Below are positions 8,015 to 17,613 of a stretch of 64,000 nucleotides of DNA, piece by piece (positions within the stretch are counted from its first letter, which is position 1; every line of letters begins with the position of its first letter). A program made the translations under genes and the position numbers. This DNA comes from JACDAN01 sp963827705 (GTDB lineage Bacteria > Actinomycetota > Thermoleophilia > Gaiellales > Gaiellaceae): NCBI GenBank assembly GCA_963827705.1, contig CAWHBN010000010.1, positions 62,001 through 126,000 on the forward strand, read 5' to 3'. The notes beneath the pieces were generated by a model, which saw only the letters and a list, made by a program, of their open reading frames with translations, ran no database searches and was not told where the DNA came from.

Positions 8015-9394
8015 TGTCGGGAGCGACGACAGCCATTGCGATTCCGCAGCTCCGAGCAGACCTCGAGGGAAGCGTCACGGCGGCGGGAGAGCCCGGCTAC
8101 GACGAAGGCCGCACGGTCTTCTACGGAGGCTTCGACCGCCGGCCCACAGCGATCGTCCGCGCAGCGAATGCGGACGACGTCTCGCGGGTGATCGCGCTCG
8201 CGCGAGAGACCGGGGTCGAGCTCGCAATCCGGAGCGGCGGCCACAGCATCCCGGGCCACAGCACGACCGAGGGCGGGCTCGTGCTCGACCTCCGCGACCT
8301 GAACGGGCTGGAGATCGACGTCGAGGACCGCACGGCTTGGGTGGGCGGGGGTGTGACCACCGGCCGCTACACGAATGCCGCGGCGGAGCACGGCCTGGCG
8401 ACGCCCTTCGGCGACACCGGCTCGGTCGGGATCGGCGGGCTGACGCTCGGCGGAGGAGTCGGCTTCCTCGTCCGCAAGCACGGCCTCACGATCGACGACG
8501 TGCTCGCCGCCGAGGTCGTGACTGCGGACGGACAGCTCCTCCGCGTCGACGCGGAATCCCACCCTGACCTGTTCTGGGCGATCCGCGGCGGCGGCGGCAA
8601 CTTCGGCGTCGCCACGCGGTTCCAGCTCCGTCTCCACGAGTTGGACGGAATCGTCGGCGGAATGCTCATCCTGCCGGCGACGGCCGACACGATCTACGGC
8701 TTCATGGCCGAAGCGGAGGCCGCGCCCGAGGAGCTCTCCGCGATCGCCAACGTCATGCCGGCGCCGCCGATGCCGTTCCTGCCGCCAGAGCAGCACGGCC
8801 GACTGGTGATCTTCGCCCTTCTCGCCTACGGCGGCGACGTCGATGCCGGCAAACGCGCGGTCGCGCCGTTTCGAGCGCTCGCCGAGCCGGTCGCCGACAT
8901 GGTGCGGCCGATGCGCTATCCGGAGCTCTTCGTCGGCCCCGGCGACGAGGGCGACTTTCACCCCGTCGCGGTCGCGCGCACGATGTACGTCGACAGCATC
9001 GACCGCTCCGCAGCGGAGACCATCGTCGAGCAACTCGAGGCCTCCACGGCGATGATGGCCGCGACCCAGCTGCGCATGCTCGGCGGCGCGGCTGCCCGCG
9101 TCCCTGTCGATGCGACGGCGTACGCGCACCGGCAGAGCCGGATCATGGTGAACGTCGCCGCGCTCTTCGGGGCGCCGGAAGCAGGCGCCCGAGCACGAGC
9201 GTTGGGTCGTGGGCCTCGCGGACGCGCTCCGCCAGGACGATACGGGCGCGTACGTCAACTTCCTCGGCGACGAGGGCGAGGAGCGGATCCGCGCTGCCTA
9301 CCCCGGTCCGACCTGGGATCGGCTCGTCGAGATCAAGCGCCGCTACGACCCGACGAACGTCTTCCGGCTGAACCAGAACATCCCGCCCGGCTGA
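8014..9394 (+). CDS. FAD-linked oxidase, berberine-bridge type (frameshifted)
   Basis: PCMH-type FAD-binding oxidase of about 460 residues. Residues 73-78 RSGGHS contain the His expected to bind FAD covalently; GDTGSVGIGGLTLGGGVGFL and NFGVATRFQLRLHE are FAD-domain blocks. The usual second attachment Cys is replaced, since the block reads LGGGVGFLVRKHGLTIDD. The C-terminal BBE block RRYDPTNVFRLNQNIPPG lies in another frame: after FGAPE near 9178 an extra A (GGAAGCAGG where GGAGCAGG restores PEQAPEHERWVVGL) shifts the frame. Members oxidise alcohols, sugars or alkaloid-like substrates. Coupled to the hydrolase upstream. Probably intact in the organism if the base is an error. Confidence 0.8.
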
Positions 9395-9500
9395 GGGGCG
9401 GGATGCGCTCTCCAGCCCGGCCCCGCAAGTGCATCCTTGATGCATGACGCGCGCGGTGCCGACTGGGCGACGTCTGAAGGGAGAGAGGAGTCGTAGGAGC

Positions 9501-10384
9501 ATGGAAAGAGCGACCAAGACGCGTTTTTCGTTCCAAAGCGAAGGCGAGACTTTGGCGGGCAACCTGTTCCTGCCGGAGAGGGCAAAGCCGGCCGGCGTCG
9601 TGGTCGCAGTCGGCCCGCTCACCTCGGTGAAAGAGCAAGCGGCAGGCACGTACGCCCAGGCCATGGCCGAGCGCGGGTACGCCGGGCTCGCATTTGACTA
9701 CCGATACTTCGGCGAGAGCGCCGGCCAGCCGCGCCAGTTCGAGAGCCCCGAAGCCAACATCGAGGACATCAAGAACGCGGCGACCGCGCTCCTCGCCGAC
9801 GACCGCCTGACCGACCTGCCCCTGTTCGGCCTGGGCGTCTGCTTCGGCGCCGGACCGATGGTGCGCTCTGTCGCAGAGGATCGTCGCTTCCGTGCCTTCG
9901 CGGGTGTGGCCGGTGTGTTCACCGACAACGCGAAGACCATGGCGAGGATGGGCGCTGCGTATCAAGCGACAATCGATCGCGGCCGGGCTGCCGAACGTCA
10001 GTGGCGCGAGACGGGCGAGGCGGAGACCATCCCAGCCGTCGCGCGCCGACGGCGGCGATGTCGCGATGCCGCTTCGGGAGGCATTCGAGTTCTACGGGAC
10101 GCCTCGCGGCCAGGTGCCCAACTACGTGAACGGCTACGCGGTGCAGTCGCTCGCCCACAGCCTGCCGTTCGACGCGCGTGGAGCAGCGGACGTGATCGAG
10201 GCACCGGTGCTGATCGTCCACTCGGAAAAGGCGTTGGTTCCCGATCTCGCCCACGCCTTCTACTCGGCTGTGAAGTCGCCCAAGCGCGAGCTTTGGCTCG
10301 AGTCACAAGGGCAGATCGACTTCTACGACGACCCGAAGCTCATCATCGCCGGCAGCAGATGCCGTCGCCGCGTTCTTGCGCTGA
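9501..10384 (+). CDS. Alpha/beta hydrolase, dienelactone-hydrolase-like (two frameshifts)
   Basis: Begins MERATKTRFSFQSEGETLAG after a ribosome site (GTAGGAGC). It contains the strand VVVAVGPLTSVKEQAAGTYA, FDYRYFGESAG, the nucleophile region GLGVCFGAGPMVRSVAED (Cys in place of Ser, as in dienelactone-hydrolase relatives), and then in a second frame PLREAFEFYGTPRGQVPNYV and VIEAPVLIVHSEKALVPDLA, and in a third frame AADAVAAFLR before TGA at 10382. Single extra bases near 10040 (CGCCGAC for CGCGAC) and 10352 (GCCGGCAGC for GCCGCAGC) explain both shifts. About 294 residues when repaired, acting on a small ester or lactone. Either a pseudogene or sequencing error. Confidence 0.75.
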
Positions 10385-10420
10385 GCGCTCCGGGAACGCA
10401 CAGGCAGATCAGGTCCGGCG

Positions 10421-13400
10421 CTAGCGCAGACGCGCAGGGGCCCGCAAAGCTGCCTGCAGGCGTTCCGCGTGTGGGGCTGCATCGAGCTGCTTGTAGGTGG
10501 CGAGCGCCTCCCGGCGGAGTCGAGTCGCTTGACCGTTGGGCAAGACCTCTGCGAGCCGCTCCTTCGTCAGGGCGGCGTCGAAGACGACGCCCAACTGCTC
10601 GAAGCGCTTCAGCGCAAGGGTGAGGCACTCCTCGGCCGTTGCCGGGTCGCCCGCCGCGGCGCTCACGATTCCCGCGGCCCGGTCGCTTGCAGGCTCGACG
10701 AGCGCGAGCGCGTCGGAGAACACGCGCGCGCGGGGCAGGTACGCGGTGAGTGCGTCCCAGTCCTCGAGCGCGACGAGCGCATCGAGCATGGCGAGGAACT
10801 CGTACGCGTTTTCCTCCGCGTAGACCGGGCGGCCGATGATCTGCTCCGCGAGCTCCCGCCCGGCCACGGCGTCGCCCCGGGCGACGAGGTACCGTGCGAG
10901 CAACGCTTCCGGGAGGCCGGGGTTCTCGAGGTTGGGCGTGAACGTGGCCGCCAGCTCGGCAGCGCGATCGAGACGGCCCTGATGCGCCAGTCCGAGCGCC
11001 GCGAACAGCTGCCCGGCGCGCGCGTAAGGACAGCCGATCCCGGGCTCGCTCTCGAGCGCGGCGACGTGCTCGGTGGCGAGGGCGTCGAGCTCCGACCAGG
11101 TGCCGAGGTGGTAACGCGAATGCATGACCGTGTACGTGCCGTGCATGCGCTCGTGGGGTGTCAGCGTGCGTGCGAGCTCGAGCGAGCGTTCGGCGTATTC
11201 CGCGCTCTCCCGAAACTCGCCCGCGAGCTCCATGAAGAAGAGCGCGTCCCAGAAGAGCGCGAACGACTGCTCGGCGGGGTCGAGCCGATCGACGAGCCGG
11301 ATGTCGCGTCGCGCCAGCTCGAGTGTTCGGTCCCAGTCGCCGGTGAGGGACAGCAGCAGGCCGGAGGTGCGGTAGGACTGGCTGAGGACCGCGGGCCGGT
11401 CGAGCCGCTCGGCGGCATCGACGCCCGCTTCGGCGAACTGGAGACGTTCGTCGAGCGACAGTGGGTCGCCGGCCTTCAGCCTCATCCGGCGAACGCCGAT
11501 GTTGCCTTTCAGCACAGTGAGCCAGGCGTGGGTCTCGTCGTCCCTGGCGGCTGCAAGTCCTTCGTCGACCAGGCTGTCCCACAGCTCCGGCGTCGGCTTC
11601 GAGCGGAAGCCGCCCCACTTCACCGCAGCCATACGGCTGGCCATGAGGCAGATGTGCGCGCGCAGAGAGTCCGCGCCTGGCTCTCCCCGTAGCAGCTCGA
11701 GCGCCGGGAGATACGCCTCGAAGGCTTCGTCTCCGTGATAGGCAGCCTCGTGGTCGTCGCCCAGGGCGGCGAGCGCGCGGCCGCGTTCGAGCGCGTTGCC
11801 CGAGGCGAGACTGAGCGCCTGCTCGTGGAGCTCGAGCGCCCGGACGACGGCAAAGCGCCGGCGGGCGGCGTCGCCGGCTGCGAGCAGGGCCTCGAAGCCA
11901 CGCGTGCGCGCCGTCTGCCAGCCGGCCGGGTCGTCGGTCCAGGCGAGGTCGGAGTCCTCGCCCGCGAGCGCCGACGTGTAGTGCGCCGCGATCAGCTCGG
12001 CTAGCTCCTCGCGCCGGTCGCTTGCGAGCTCCTCGAGCCAGACCGCATGCTCGGCGTGCGCCCGCGCGCGACGCGCCTTCGGCAGCCCGGCATAGGCGAC
12101 GTCGCGCACCAGCGCATGCTTGAACTGGTACTCGGCCTGGCCGCTGAGCGACGAGGTCGGCCGCGCCACGACGAGCCCTCGCTCCTCGAGCCGGAGCAGC
12201 GCGGTCGTCACCGCCGCCTCAGTGAGAGCGCGGGAGAGCGGCTCCAGCCAGAAGCGACGCCCGACGACGGCCGCCTCCTGCAGCACGCGCTTGTCATCGG
12301 CGGCGAGGGCATCGATGCGAGCGGCAATGACGCCATGGACGGTGTCGGGAAGCGTGATCGCGGCATTGTCGACCGAAGCTCGCCATCGATCTCGCTCCCG
12401 GACGATCACACCCGTGTCGATCATCTGGAGGACGATCTCCTCGAGGAAGAACGGATTGCCGTCGGCGGTGCGCACGATCTCGCGCCGTAACTCGTCGGGA
12501 AGCTCGACCGATTGGAGCAGGCCCTCGACGAGCGCCGTCCCCTCGGGCTCGGTCAGAGACTGAAGCGAGATCGCCGTCGCGCCCTCACGGCCCGCCACGA
12601 AGTTCGGCCGCGTGGCGGCGAACTCCGGTCGAGCCGTCGCGACGATGAGGAGCGACCCGTCGGAGCGGCCGATCAGGCGCGCGAGCATCTCGAGGAGCGG
12701 GTCACCGGCCCAGTGGAGATCCTCGACGACGACGATCGTCGGCCGGTGTCTCGCGAGCGCGGTGGCGAAGAGCGGCCAGGCGCGCGCCAGCTCATCCACG
12801 ACAAGTCGCGGCTCGAGCTCGCTGAGGGGGTTGTCCGGCAGCGGGATGCCGGCCGTCGTTGCGAGCGCGGACACGGTTCGCACGAGCTCTTGCTCGGGCA
12901 GCTCGAGCCCGGCGAGCGCTGCGCGGGCGCCGCGAAGCATGCTCTCGGCGGCCACGTTCGCCGGGTCGTCGAGCGCGATCCCGAAGGCCTGCCGAAGAAT
13001 CTCCGCCAGGGCCCAGTACGTAATCCCGCGACCGGTCGCTCGGCAGCGGCCGGTGAGCACCTCGAGCTCGCTTCGCTCGCGAGCGGCGGCCAGGAACTCG
13101 ACGATCAGGCGGCTCTTGCCGATTCCCGCGGGCCCGTAGACGAGCACGAAGTGGGGCGTCGCCGTTTCCAGCGTCTCGTCCAGCAGCCCGTTGAGCTGGT
13201 TCAGCTCACGCGCGCGCCCGACCAGCGGCGAACGTAGCGTCGCCATGCGCGCCTCGCCGCCCGCAGAGAGGCCCTCGACACGGTAGACGGTCAGCGGATC
13301 TGTCTTGCCTTTCACCTCGAGCGCCATCGGCTGCCCGAAGCGAACGAGACGTCGCGCCGTCAGTTGCGTCCGCTCTCCAACCAGCACCGCTCCCGGCTCG

Positions 13401-14641
13401 GCCGACTGCTCGAGCCGCGCGGCAACGTTCACTGCATCGCCGGCGACGAACTGATCGCCTGCTCCGCCGGCCGAGGCAAGTACGTCGCCGGTGTTGATGC
13501 CGATCCGGATCGCGAGCGTGATGCCATGGCGCTGCTGGAAGCTGCGGTTGAGCTGGTCGAGACGCTCGAGCATCTCGACTGCGGCGCGGATCGCTCGGAC
13601 GGGATCGTCTTCGTGCGCGGTCGGCACCCCGAAGACGGCGACGATCGCGTCGCCGATGTACTTCTCGAGCGTGCCGCCCCACGAGGCAATCACCTCGGAC
13701 ATTGCCTCGAAATATGTGCGCAGTAGCGCACGAAGCCGCTCGGGATCGAGCCGCTCACCGAGCTCAGTCGAGCCGATCACGTCGGCGAAGAGGATCGTTG
13801 CGACCTTGCGTTCCTCCTCCAGCTCAGGCCTTTCCAGCGCGCGGCCGAGTCCGGGCAGCGGGGTCGTCGGCGCCTCCTCGACCGGCGTCGCCGACGGCGC
13901 CTCGGCTGCAAGCTGCAACGACGGGTCCTGATTCAGTATTTGGCGCTCGAGCTGCTGGAGCGCCGGGCCCGGCTCGATCCCGACCTCCTCGACGAGCGCC
14001 TTCCGCCCGCTCTGGAAGACCTGCAGCGCGTCCGTCTGTCGTCCGCAGCGATAGAGGGCGAGCATCAGCTGGGCGCGGGAACGCTCGCGGAACGGCGCAG
14101 CGGCGACGAGGGGCTCCAGCTCGGCGACGAGCTCGTGGTGGCGGCCGAGCGCCAGATCGGCGTCGAACCGATCGTCGAGCGCACCTAGGCGCAGCTCTTC
14201 GATCCGGGAGATCTCGCTTTGAGCGAAGGCCTCGTAGCTGAGGTCGGACAATGGCTCCCCGCGCCAGAGCGCAAGCGCCTCGCGAAGGCGACTCGAGCGC
14301 TCCTCGGGATCGGGTCGCTGCCGCGCCTCCGCGATCAGCGTCTCGAACCGGGCCAGATCGACCGCGTCCGCGGGGACCTGCAGCAGATAGCCGGGCGGTC
14401 GCGTCCGGATCACATCTGCGCCGAGGAGCTTGCGCAGGGCCGAGATGTGCCCGTGCAAGGCGGTCTGCGCCGTCCCGGGAGGCTCCTCCCCCCAAACCGC
14501 GTCGATCAGCTGCGCCCCCGGAACGACCTCCTCGCGATGGAGGAGCAGCATCGCAAGCAGCGCGCGTTGCTTCGGGCGCGCGGGCGTGAGGTCGCGATCA
14601 CCATCGACGACCCTGAGCGGACCGAGAATCTGGAACTCCAC
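10421..14641 (-). CDS. SARP/BTAD regulator fused to class III cyclase, AAA ATPase and TPR domains
   Basis: A 1406-residue multidomain regulator. Residues 1-95: OmpR-type winged helix of SARP proteins (MEFQILGPLRV, LHGHISALRKLLG). About 97-240: BTAD domain. About 280-450: class III nucleotide cyclase with both metal-binding Asp motifs (ILFADVIGST; EKYIGDAIVAVFG) and AGDAVNVAARLE. About 500: Walker A GPAGIGKSRL of a STAND/AfsR-like ATPase, with IVVVEDLHWAGDP as Walker B. The rest is TPR-like helices. The GTG start follows GGAGG closely. SARP proteins bind heptameric direct repeats with 11-bp period; such repeats fill the spacer to the divergent operon. It probably couples a nucleotide signal to control of that operon. 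Intact over 4.2 kb. Confidence 0.9.
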   Translation of the reverse strand: MEFQILGPLRVVDGDRDLTPARPKQRALLAMLLLHREEVVPGAQLIDAVWGEEPPGTAQTALHGHISALRKLLGADVIRTRPPGYLLQVPADAVDLARFETLIAEARQRPDPEERSSRLREALALWRGEPLSDLSYEAFAQSEISRIEELRLGALDDRFDADLALGRHHELVAELEPLVAAAPFRERSRAQLMLALYRCGRQTDALQVFQSGRKALVEEVGIEPGPALQQLERQILNQDPSLQLAAEAPSATPVEEAPTTPLPGLGRALERPELEEERKVATILFADVIGSTELGERLDPERLRALLRTYFEAMSEVIASWGGTLEKYIGDAIVAVFGVPTAHEDDPVRAIRAAVEMLERLDQLNRSFQQRHGITLAIRIGINTGDVLASAGGAGDQFVAGDAVNVAARLEQSAEPGAVLVGERTQLTARRLVRFGQPMALEVKGKTDPLTVYRVEGLSAGGEARMATLRSPLVGRARELNQLNGLLDETLETATPHFVLVYGPAGIGKSRLIVEFLAAARERSELEVLTGRCRATGRGITYWALAEILRQAFGIALDDPANVAAESMLRGARAALAGLELPEQELVRTVSALATTAGIPLPDNPLSELEPRLVVDELARAWPLFATALARHRPTIVVVEDLHWAGDPLLEMLARLIGRSDGSLLIVATARPEFAATRPNFVAGREGATAISLQSLTEPEGTALVEGLLQSVELPDELRREIVRTADGNPFFLEEIVLQMIDTGVIVRERDRWRASVDNAAITLPDTVHGVIAARIDALAADDKRVLQEAAVVGRRFWLEPLSRALTEAAVTTALLRLEERGLVVARPTSSLSGQAEYQFKHALVRDVAYAGLPKARRARAHAEHAVWLEELASDRREELAELIAAHYTSALAGEDSDLAWTDDPAGWQTARTRGFEALLAAGDAARRRFAVVRALELHEQALSLASGNALERGRALAALGDDHEAAYHGDEAFEAYLPALELLRGEPGADSLRAHICLMASRMAAVKWGGFRSKPTPELWDSLVDEGLAAARDDETHAWLTVLKGNIGVRRMRLKAGDPLSLDERLQFAEAGVDAAERLDRPAVLSQSYRTSGLLLSLTGDWDRTLELARRDIRLVDRLDPAEQSFALFWDALFFMELAGEFRESAEYAERSLELARTLTPHERMHGTYTVMHSRYHLGTWSELDALATEHVAALESEPGIGCPYARAGQLFAALGLAHQGRLDRAAELAATFTPNLENPGLPEALLARYLVARGDAVAGRELAEQIIGRPVYAEENAYEFLAMLDALVALEDWDALTAYLPRARVFSDALALVEPASDRAAGIVSAAAGDPATAEECLTLALKRFEQLGVVFDAALTKERLAEVLPNGQATRLRREALATYKQLDAAPHAERLQAALRAPARLR

Positions 14642-14651
14642 CTCCGGCCGA

Positions 14652-14724
14652 TTCTCGCACGCGTTTGCCGCGGGTCTCGCACGCGTTAGCCCCGAGTTAG
14701 CCCCGCGTTACAGGCGCGTAAGCC
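14652..14724. promoter_or_regulatory. Seven 11-bp phased heptamers, candidate SARP operator
   Basis: Counting every 11 bases: 14652 TTCTCGCACGC, 14663 GTTTGCCGCGG, 14674 GTCTCGCACGC, 14685 GTTAGCCCCGA, 14696 GTTAGCCCCGC, 14707 GTTACAGGCGC, 14718 GTAAGCCCTCT. The strongest heptamer is GTTAGCC. SARP regulators recognise direct heptamers spaced 11 bp just upstream of -10. The array lies between the SARP gene and the methyltransferase operon, ending about 25 bases before the latter's ATG. Confidence 0.7.
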
Positions 14725-14749
14725 CTCTCCCCGACTCTCTCGGCGAGCC

Positions 14750-15559
14750 ATGACCACGCAGGTTCAACTCTACGACACCGCCTATCGACGCTTCGCGCTG
14801 AGCGCGCGCCGCCGGGTCAGAGAGGAGACCTACGGCGAGGACATCGGTCAGAACAGCTGGTTGACGAAGGACGAGTGGGACGCCGCGCTCGAGTGGCTCG
14901 TGCCGATCCCGGGGGCGCACGTGCTCGACATCGCCTGTGGCTCAGGCGGGCCCGACCTCCACCTCGCCCGCACGCGCGGGGCGCGCGTCGTGGGCGTGGA
15001 CGTCAACGCGCACGCGATCGAGACAGCGAGCAAAGCGGCTCGACGCGAGGGCCTCGCCTCGCTCGCCCGTTTCGTGCAAGCCGACGCTGGGCTCCCGCTC
15101 CCGTTCGCGGACGCGTCGTTCGACGCCGTGGTCTGCGTCGACGCGATCAACCACCTGTCCGACCGGCTCGGCGTGCTCCGCGACTGGCACCGCGTCCTCA
15201 AACCAGGCGGCAGGATCATGTTCACCGACCCGATCGTGGTGACCGGCCTACTCTCCAGCGAGGAGGTCGCGCGTCGCGCCTCGATCGGGTACTTCGTCTT
15301 CGCGCTCCGCGACGAGGACGAGCGACTCGTCGCGGAGGCGGGCTTCGATCTCGTCCGCTGCGACGACACGACCGCGAACGTGGTTCGCGTGGCGTCACGC
15401 TGGCACGAGGCCCGCGCTCGACTGCGCGCCGAGCTGATCGCGGACGAGGGCGAGGAGACGTTCGAGGACTTGCAGGCATTCCTCGCGATCGTCCACACGC
15501 TCGCCTCGGAGCGCCGATTGTCCCGCTACACGCTCTTCGCCACCCGAGGATCGACCTGA
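14750..15559 (+). CDS. SAM-dependent methyltransferase
   Basis: A 269-residue class I methyltransferase. Motif I VLDIACGSGGPDLHLA near residues 62-77, the acidic end of strand 2 (VVGVDVNAHAI), FVQADAGLPLPFAD, and motif IV/post regions (VVCVDAINHLSD, LKPGGRIMFTDPIVV) are all present. The N-terminal helix region (MTTQVQLYDTAYRRFALSA) is like small-molecule methyltransferases of the sarcosine/phosphoethanolamine type. First gene of an operon with the SBP56 gene 11 bases downstream. Position next to a methanethiol oxidase-like protein makes a thiol or sulfur/selenium substrate possible, but this is inference. Confidence 0.85.
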   Translation: MTTQVQLYDTAYRRFALSARRRVREETYGEDIGQNSWLTKDEWDAALEWLVPIPGAHVLDIACGSGGPDLHLARTRGARVVGVDVNAHAIETASKAARREGLASLARFVQADAGLPLPFADASFDAVVCVDAINHLSDRLGVLRDWHRVLKPGGRIMFTDPIVVTGLLSSEEVARRASIGYFVFALRDEDERLVAEAGFDLVRCDDTTANVVRVASRWHEARARLRAELIADEGEETFEDLQAFLAIVHTLASERRLSRYTLFATRGST

Positions 15560-15570
15560 AAGGAGCTCTC

Positions 15571-16899
15571 ATGGAGCATCAGCACCACAAGCCCGAGTCG
15601 TTGCACACCTCGCCGCGGGAGGCGATGCAGGCGCCGGAGGAGGAGTTCCTCTACCTCGCCTGCCTGCACGAGGGGACAGGCGTGGAGAAGCCCGACTTCC
15701 TCGCCGTCGTCGACGCCGAGCGGGGCGAGATCGCCCACGAGCTGCCGATGCCGAACGTCGGCGACGAGCTCCACCACTTCGGCTGGAACCGCTGCTCGTC
15801 GGCATGCCACGGCCCCGACCGCTCCCACCTGATCGTGCCCGGCTTCCGCTCGTCGCGCATCCACATCGTGAACGTGGCCGACGACCCGCGGAAGCCGTAC
15901 ATCGAGAAGGTGATCGAGCCCGAGGAGCTCGTCGCCAAGACCGGCTACACGCGGCCGCACACCGTCCACTGCATGCCCGGCGACAACATCGTCGTCTCCA
16001 TGCTGGGGGACGCCGACGGCAACGGCGCCGGCGGGTTCGCCGTCCTCGACGCGCAGACCTTCGAGGTCAAGGGCCGCTGGGAGAACGGCGGCGAGACGCC
16101 GCGGTTCAACTACGACTTCTGGTACCAGCCGCGCAAGAACCTCCTCGTCTCCTCGGAGTTCGGCGAGCCGAACGCCTACGAGAACGGCTTCGACCTCGAC
16201 GACGTGACCGCTGGTCGCTACGGGAGCCGACTCCACTTCTGGAACCTGGAGAAGCGGACGCTCGAGCAGACTGTCGACCTGGGCGAGACCGGCCTCGTCC
16301 CGCTCGAGGTCCGCTGGCTCCACGATCCCGACGCCGAGCAGGGCTTCGCCGGTGCAGCGCTCTCGAGCACGATGTGGCGCCTCCGCAGCGACAACGGCGG
16401 CTGGGCCGCCGATCAGGTGATCGCCGTCGAGAGCGTCGAGCAGGAAGGCTGGCCGTTCCCCGTGCCGGGGCTGATCACCGACCTCGTCCTCTCGATGGAC
16501 GACCGCTGGCTCTACTTCGCGAACTGGCTGCACGGCGACGTTCGCCAGTACGACGTCTCCAACCCGGCGGAGCCGAAGCTCACCGGGCAGGTCTGGCTCG
16601 GCGGGGCAATCGGCAAGCCCAGCGAGGGCCCGCGCGACCTGAGCGGCGGCCCGAACATGCTCCAGCTCTCCTTCGACGGCCGGCGCCTCTATGTCTCCAA
16701 CAGCCTCTATTCGACCTGGGACAACCAGTTCTACCCCGACATGCGCTCGTGGCTGCTGCGGATCAACTGCGACCCCGACGGCGGCATGGAGCTCGACCCA
16801 GACTTCTTCGTCGACTTCCACGACCGGCCCGGCGGCCCCGCACGAGCGCACGAAGTGCGCCTGCAGGGCGGCGACTGCACGACGGAGATCTTCCAGTGA
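15571..16899 (+). CDS. Selenium-binding protein SBP56 / methanethiol oxidase family
   Basis: A 442-residue SBP56 protein. Conserved blocks include EEFLYLACLHEGTGVEKPDF, HHFGWNRCSSACHG, YTRPHTVHCMPGDNIVVSML, PRFNYDFWYQPRKNLLVSSE, LSMDDRWLYFANWLHGDVRQ and the closing HEVRLQGGDCTTEIF. The His and Cys residues of the HCMPGD and HEVRLQGGDC motifs are those discussed as metal/selenium ligands. Human SELENBP1 and Hyphomicrobium MTO oxidise methanethiol to formaldehyde, H2S and H2O2. A ribosome site (AAAGGAG) precedes the ATG. It follows a methyltransferase and overlaps a mini membrane protein gene. No signal peptide, so probably cytoplasmic. Confidence 0.93.
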   Translation: MEHQHHKPESLHTSPREAMQAPEEEFLYLACLHEGTGVEKPDFLAVVDAERGEIAHELPMPNVGDELHHFGWNRCSSACHGPDRSHLIVPGFRSSRIHIVNVADDPRKPYIEKVIEPEELVAKTGYTRPHTVHCMPGDNIVVSMLGDADGNGAGGFAVLDAQTFEVKGRWENGGETPRFNYDFWYQPRKNLLVSSEFGEPNAYENGFDLDDVTAGRYGSRLHFWNLEKRTLEQTVDLGETGLVPLEVRWLHDPDAEQGFAGAALSSTMWRLRSDNGGWAADQVIAVESVEQEGWPFPVPGLITDLVLSMDDRWLYFANWLHGDVRQYDVSNPAEPKLTGQVWLGGAIGKPSEGPRDLSGGPNMLQLSFDGRRLYVSNSLYSTWDNQFYPDMRSWLLRINCDPDGGMELDPDFFVDFHDRPGGPARAHEVRLQGGDCTTEIFQ

Positions 16900-17045
16900 T
16901 CGTCGGGCACGTCATGGGGCTCCCCGTCGAGGAGGGCGTCCTCCAACTCGTGCCGGTCGGCGCGACCGTGATCACTGCGTTCGCGATTGCCGGACGGGCA
17001 ACGTTCGGCCGGCTACGCCACCGGTTGCTCGGGGAGGATCGCTAG
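16896..17045 (+). CDS. 49-residue membrane protein coupled to SBP56
   Basis: Starts with GTG at 16896 inside the stop of the SBP56 gene (GTGA overlap) and encodes VIVGHVMGLPVEEGVLQLVP, one hydrophobic helix (VGATVITAFAIAGRATFG) and a basic tail (RLRHRLLGEDR). The tight overlap and good composition support a real gene although it is very short. I have the impression that similar short proteins follow SBP56 genes in other actinobacteria, but cannot check. It might anchor or partner the oxidase at the membrane. Confidence 0.65.
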   Translation: MIVGHVMGLPVEEGVLQLVPVGATVITAFAIAGRATFGRLRHRLLGEDR

Positions 17046-17104
17046 CTGGCTCAGCAAGAGACCTCAGAAACAAGATGTTGTAGGGCCAGGCCGGCCCGCT
17101 CCCG

Positions 17105-17581
17105 CTAGTCCCCTTCCTCAGCAGTCCACGGCGATTGCGGCGGTGCTGAGTCGACGGCGCGCCGAAGCAGCGCCAGCATGCGTTGGCGCTCGGCCGGGCT
17201 CAGCCCCCGCAACACGTCGTCTTCCACCTGCATCGCCAACTGCCGGGCCTGCTCCAATACCCGGCGGCCCTTGGGTGTGATTGCAACTTCGCGGGCGCGG
17301 CGATCCGTTGGTCGGGGCCGGCGCTTGGCCAGTCCTGCGCTCTCGAGCTGATCGATCAACGACACCATCGTGCTGGGATCGATGCCCATCGCTGAGCCGA
17401 GCTCCTGCTGAATCGCTCCCTCGCGCGTCCCGAGGACGCTTAGAAGCGCGAAGAGCGCCGTCGTGAGACCAAGCGACTCGAGCGCCTCCGCAGTGCGCGT
17501 ATGCGACACCCGCCAGAGCCGGAAGAACAGCTGGCCGGCGAACTCGCTGGCCGCGTCGTCAGTGGCAGGGCTCGTTGCCAT
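17105..17581 (-). CDS. MarR family transcriptional regulator
   Basis: About 158 residues from ATG 17581 (an ATG-like start at 17599 adds six residues). Winged-helix blocks: FFRLWRVSHTRTAEALESLG, the recognition helix region LGSAMGIDPSTMVSLIDQLE and the wing RRPRPTDRRAREVAITPKGR are standard MarR features. It probably acts as a dimer sensing a small ligand. Divergent from the DUF1801 gene, with a near-perfect palindrome between them that is likely its operator, giving autoregulation and control of the neighbour. Confidence 0.92.
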   Translation of the reverse strand: MATSPATDDAASEFAGQLFFRLWRVSHTRTAEALESLGLTTALFALLSVLGTREGAIQQELGSAMGIDPSTMVSLIDQLESAGLAKRRPRPTDRRAREVAITPKGRRVLEQARQLAMQVEDDVLRGLSPAERQRMLALLRRAVDSAPPQSPWTAEEGD

Positions 17582-17613
17582 TTCAAGATCATTGCACAAT
17601 TACTCCGTATCGC

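Noticed and set aside
14652..14724. CRISPR array or microsatellite
   Set aside because: Unit is 11 bp with degenerate spacers of 4 bp, which fits SARP sites, not CRISPR repeats.
15526..16851. 441-residue minus-strand frame opposite SBP56
   Set aside because: Mirror of a certain gene, with low-complexity composition.
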